DNA of 20,526 nucleotides from a virus. The notes under the pieces are model-generated. The model was given only the letters and a program-made list of their open reading frames with translations, was not told the origin of the DNA and made no database searches. The position numbers were made by a program, and so were the translations under genes. Numbering within the stretch: the stretch's first letter is position 1; the number at the start of each line of letters is the position of its first letter. The stretch is taken from positions 1 to 20,526 of the IMG/VR virus record IMGVR_UViG_3300044733_002940. One strand, written 5' to 3'. Shown here one piece after another: positions 20,433 to 20,526 of the stretch.

Positions 20433-20526
20433 GATATTTTCGCACGGCATCTGACGCCGTCTATGAAGGCGTGAGGCGTGAACTAGACAATGCGTGGGGG
20501 CTCCCGTCCAACGGCCAAGAGACTTG
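20429..20526 (+). CDS. Partial gene, hypothetical phage protein (N-terminal 32 residues)
   Basis: An ATG overlapping the LamG gene stop (ATGA) opens a frame that runs off the window end. It encodes MRYFRTASDAVYEGVRRELD followed by NAWGLPSNGQET. The pattern of an R/Y-rich helix followed by AWGLP resembles small phage proteins found beside tail-fibre genes. No function can be given from the fragment. Confidence 0.65.
   Translation, partial: MRYFRTASDAVYEGVRRELDNAWGLPSNGQET

Noticed and set aside
1-20526. tRNA, rRNA, integrase, attachment sites or insertion sequences
   Set aside because: No cloverleaf with a TTC-arm pattern, no recombinase motifs and no transposase were recognised. Lifestyle therefore cannot be judged from this window.

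Overview
The window looks like part of a tailed double-stranded DNA phage genome (Caudoviricetes), or a prophage-like region. It is GC-rich and every convincing gene lies on the plus strand. The genes form a tightly coupled late cluster, with many ATGA, TGATG and TAATG junctions. Recognisable hallmark genes are a scaffold-like protein, an HK97-type major capsid protein, a terminase large subunit with Walker A and B motifs, and a portal protein. No integrase, repressor, tRNA or rRNA is visible. The host cannot be read from the sequence. The very cysteine-rich adhesin at 1639-4098 would suit an aquatic host with a cysteine-rich proteinaceous surface, such as Planctomycetota, but that is only a guess.

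Layout. (1) 1-718 is non-coding and extremely rich in inverted repeats. At its left edge, on the minus strand (55 to 2), is what reads as a complete type II hammerhead self-cleaving ribozyme: every conserved core position is present and stems I and III are perfect. It is followed by a ladder of unrelated hairpins and a palindrome cluster that may be a control region or origin. (2) 719-1249 is an isolated small gene of unknown function. (3) 1250-1638 is a second structured non-coding stretch with a strong hairpin and a C-rich (G-rich on minus) tract. (4) 1639-5296 holds a cysteine-repeat adhesin or tail fibre, a small zinc-ribbon protein, a coiled-coil protein, a possible 18-residue microprotein and a small conserved phage protein. 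(5) 5297-7674 holds two larger proteins, the first with polyvalent-protein-like motifs. (6) 7679-8352 is an endonuclease VII-like gene flanked by 11-bp direct repeats, apparently a mobile insertion in front of the scaffold gene. (7) 8345-11166 is scaffold, major capsid, a decoration-like protein and a rho-independent terminator. (8) 11181-13427 holds a 48-residue gene, a Q/P/Y/G-rich protein and a glycosyltransferase with its own promoter. (9) 13414-18713 is the packaging module: a zinc-ribbon/terminase-small-like fusion, an HNH endonuclease, a small zinc-ribbon gene, terminase large subunit, a small coiled-coil gene and portal. (10) 18720-20526 holds a conserved phage protein, a small structural-looking protein, a LamG-like adhesin and the start of another gene that runs off the window.

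Functionally, scaffold, capsid and decoration proteins build the procapsid. Terminase and portal fill it. The fibre and LamG-like proteins probably contact the host. The glycosyltransferase may modify host or virion glycans. Two endonuclease genes (EndoVII-type and HNH) look like selfish insertions in the structural and packaging genes. The capsid block lies upstream of terminase and portal, the reverse of the usual order. The most unusual signals are the antisense hammerhead ribozyme with its hairpin-dense neighbourhood, the six 12-residue CC-G-W repeats, and the duplicated leader around the EndoVII gene.
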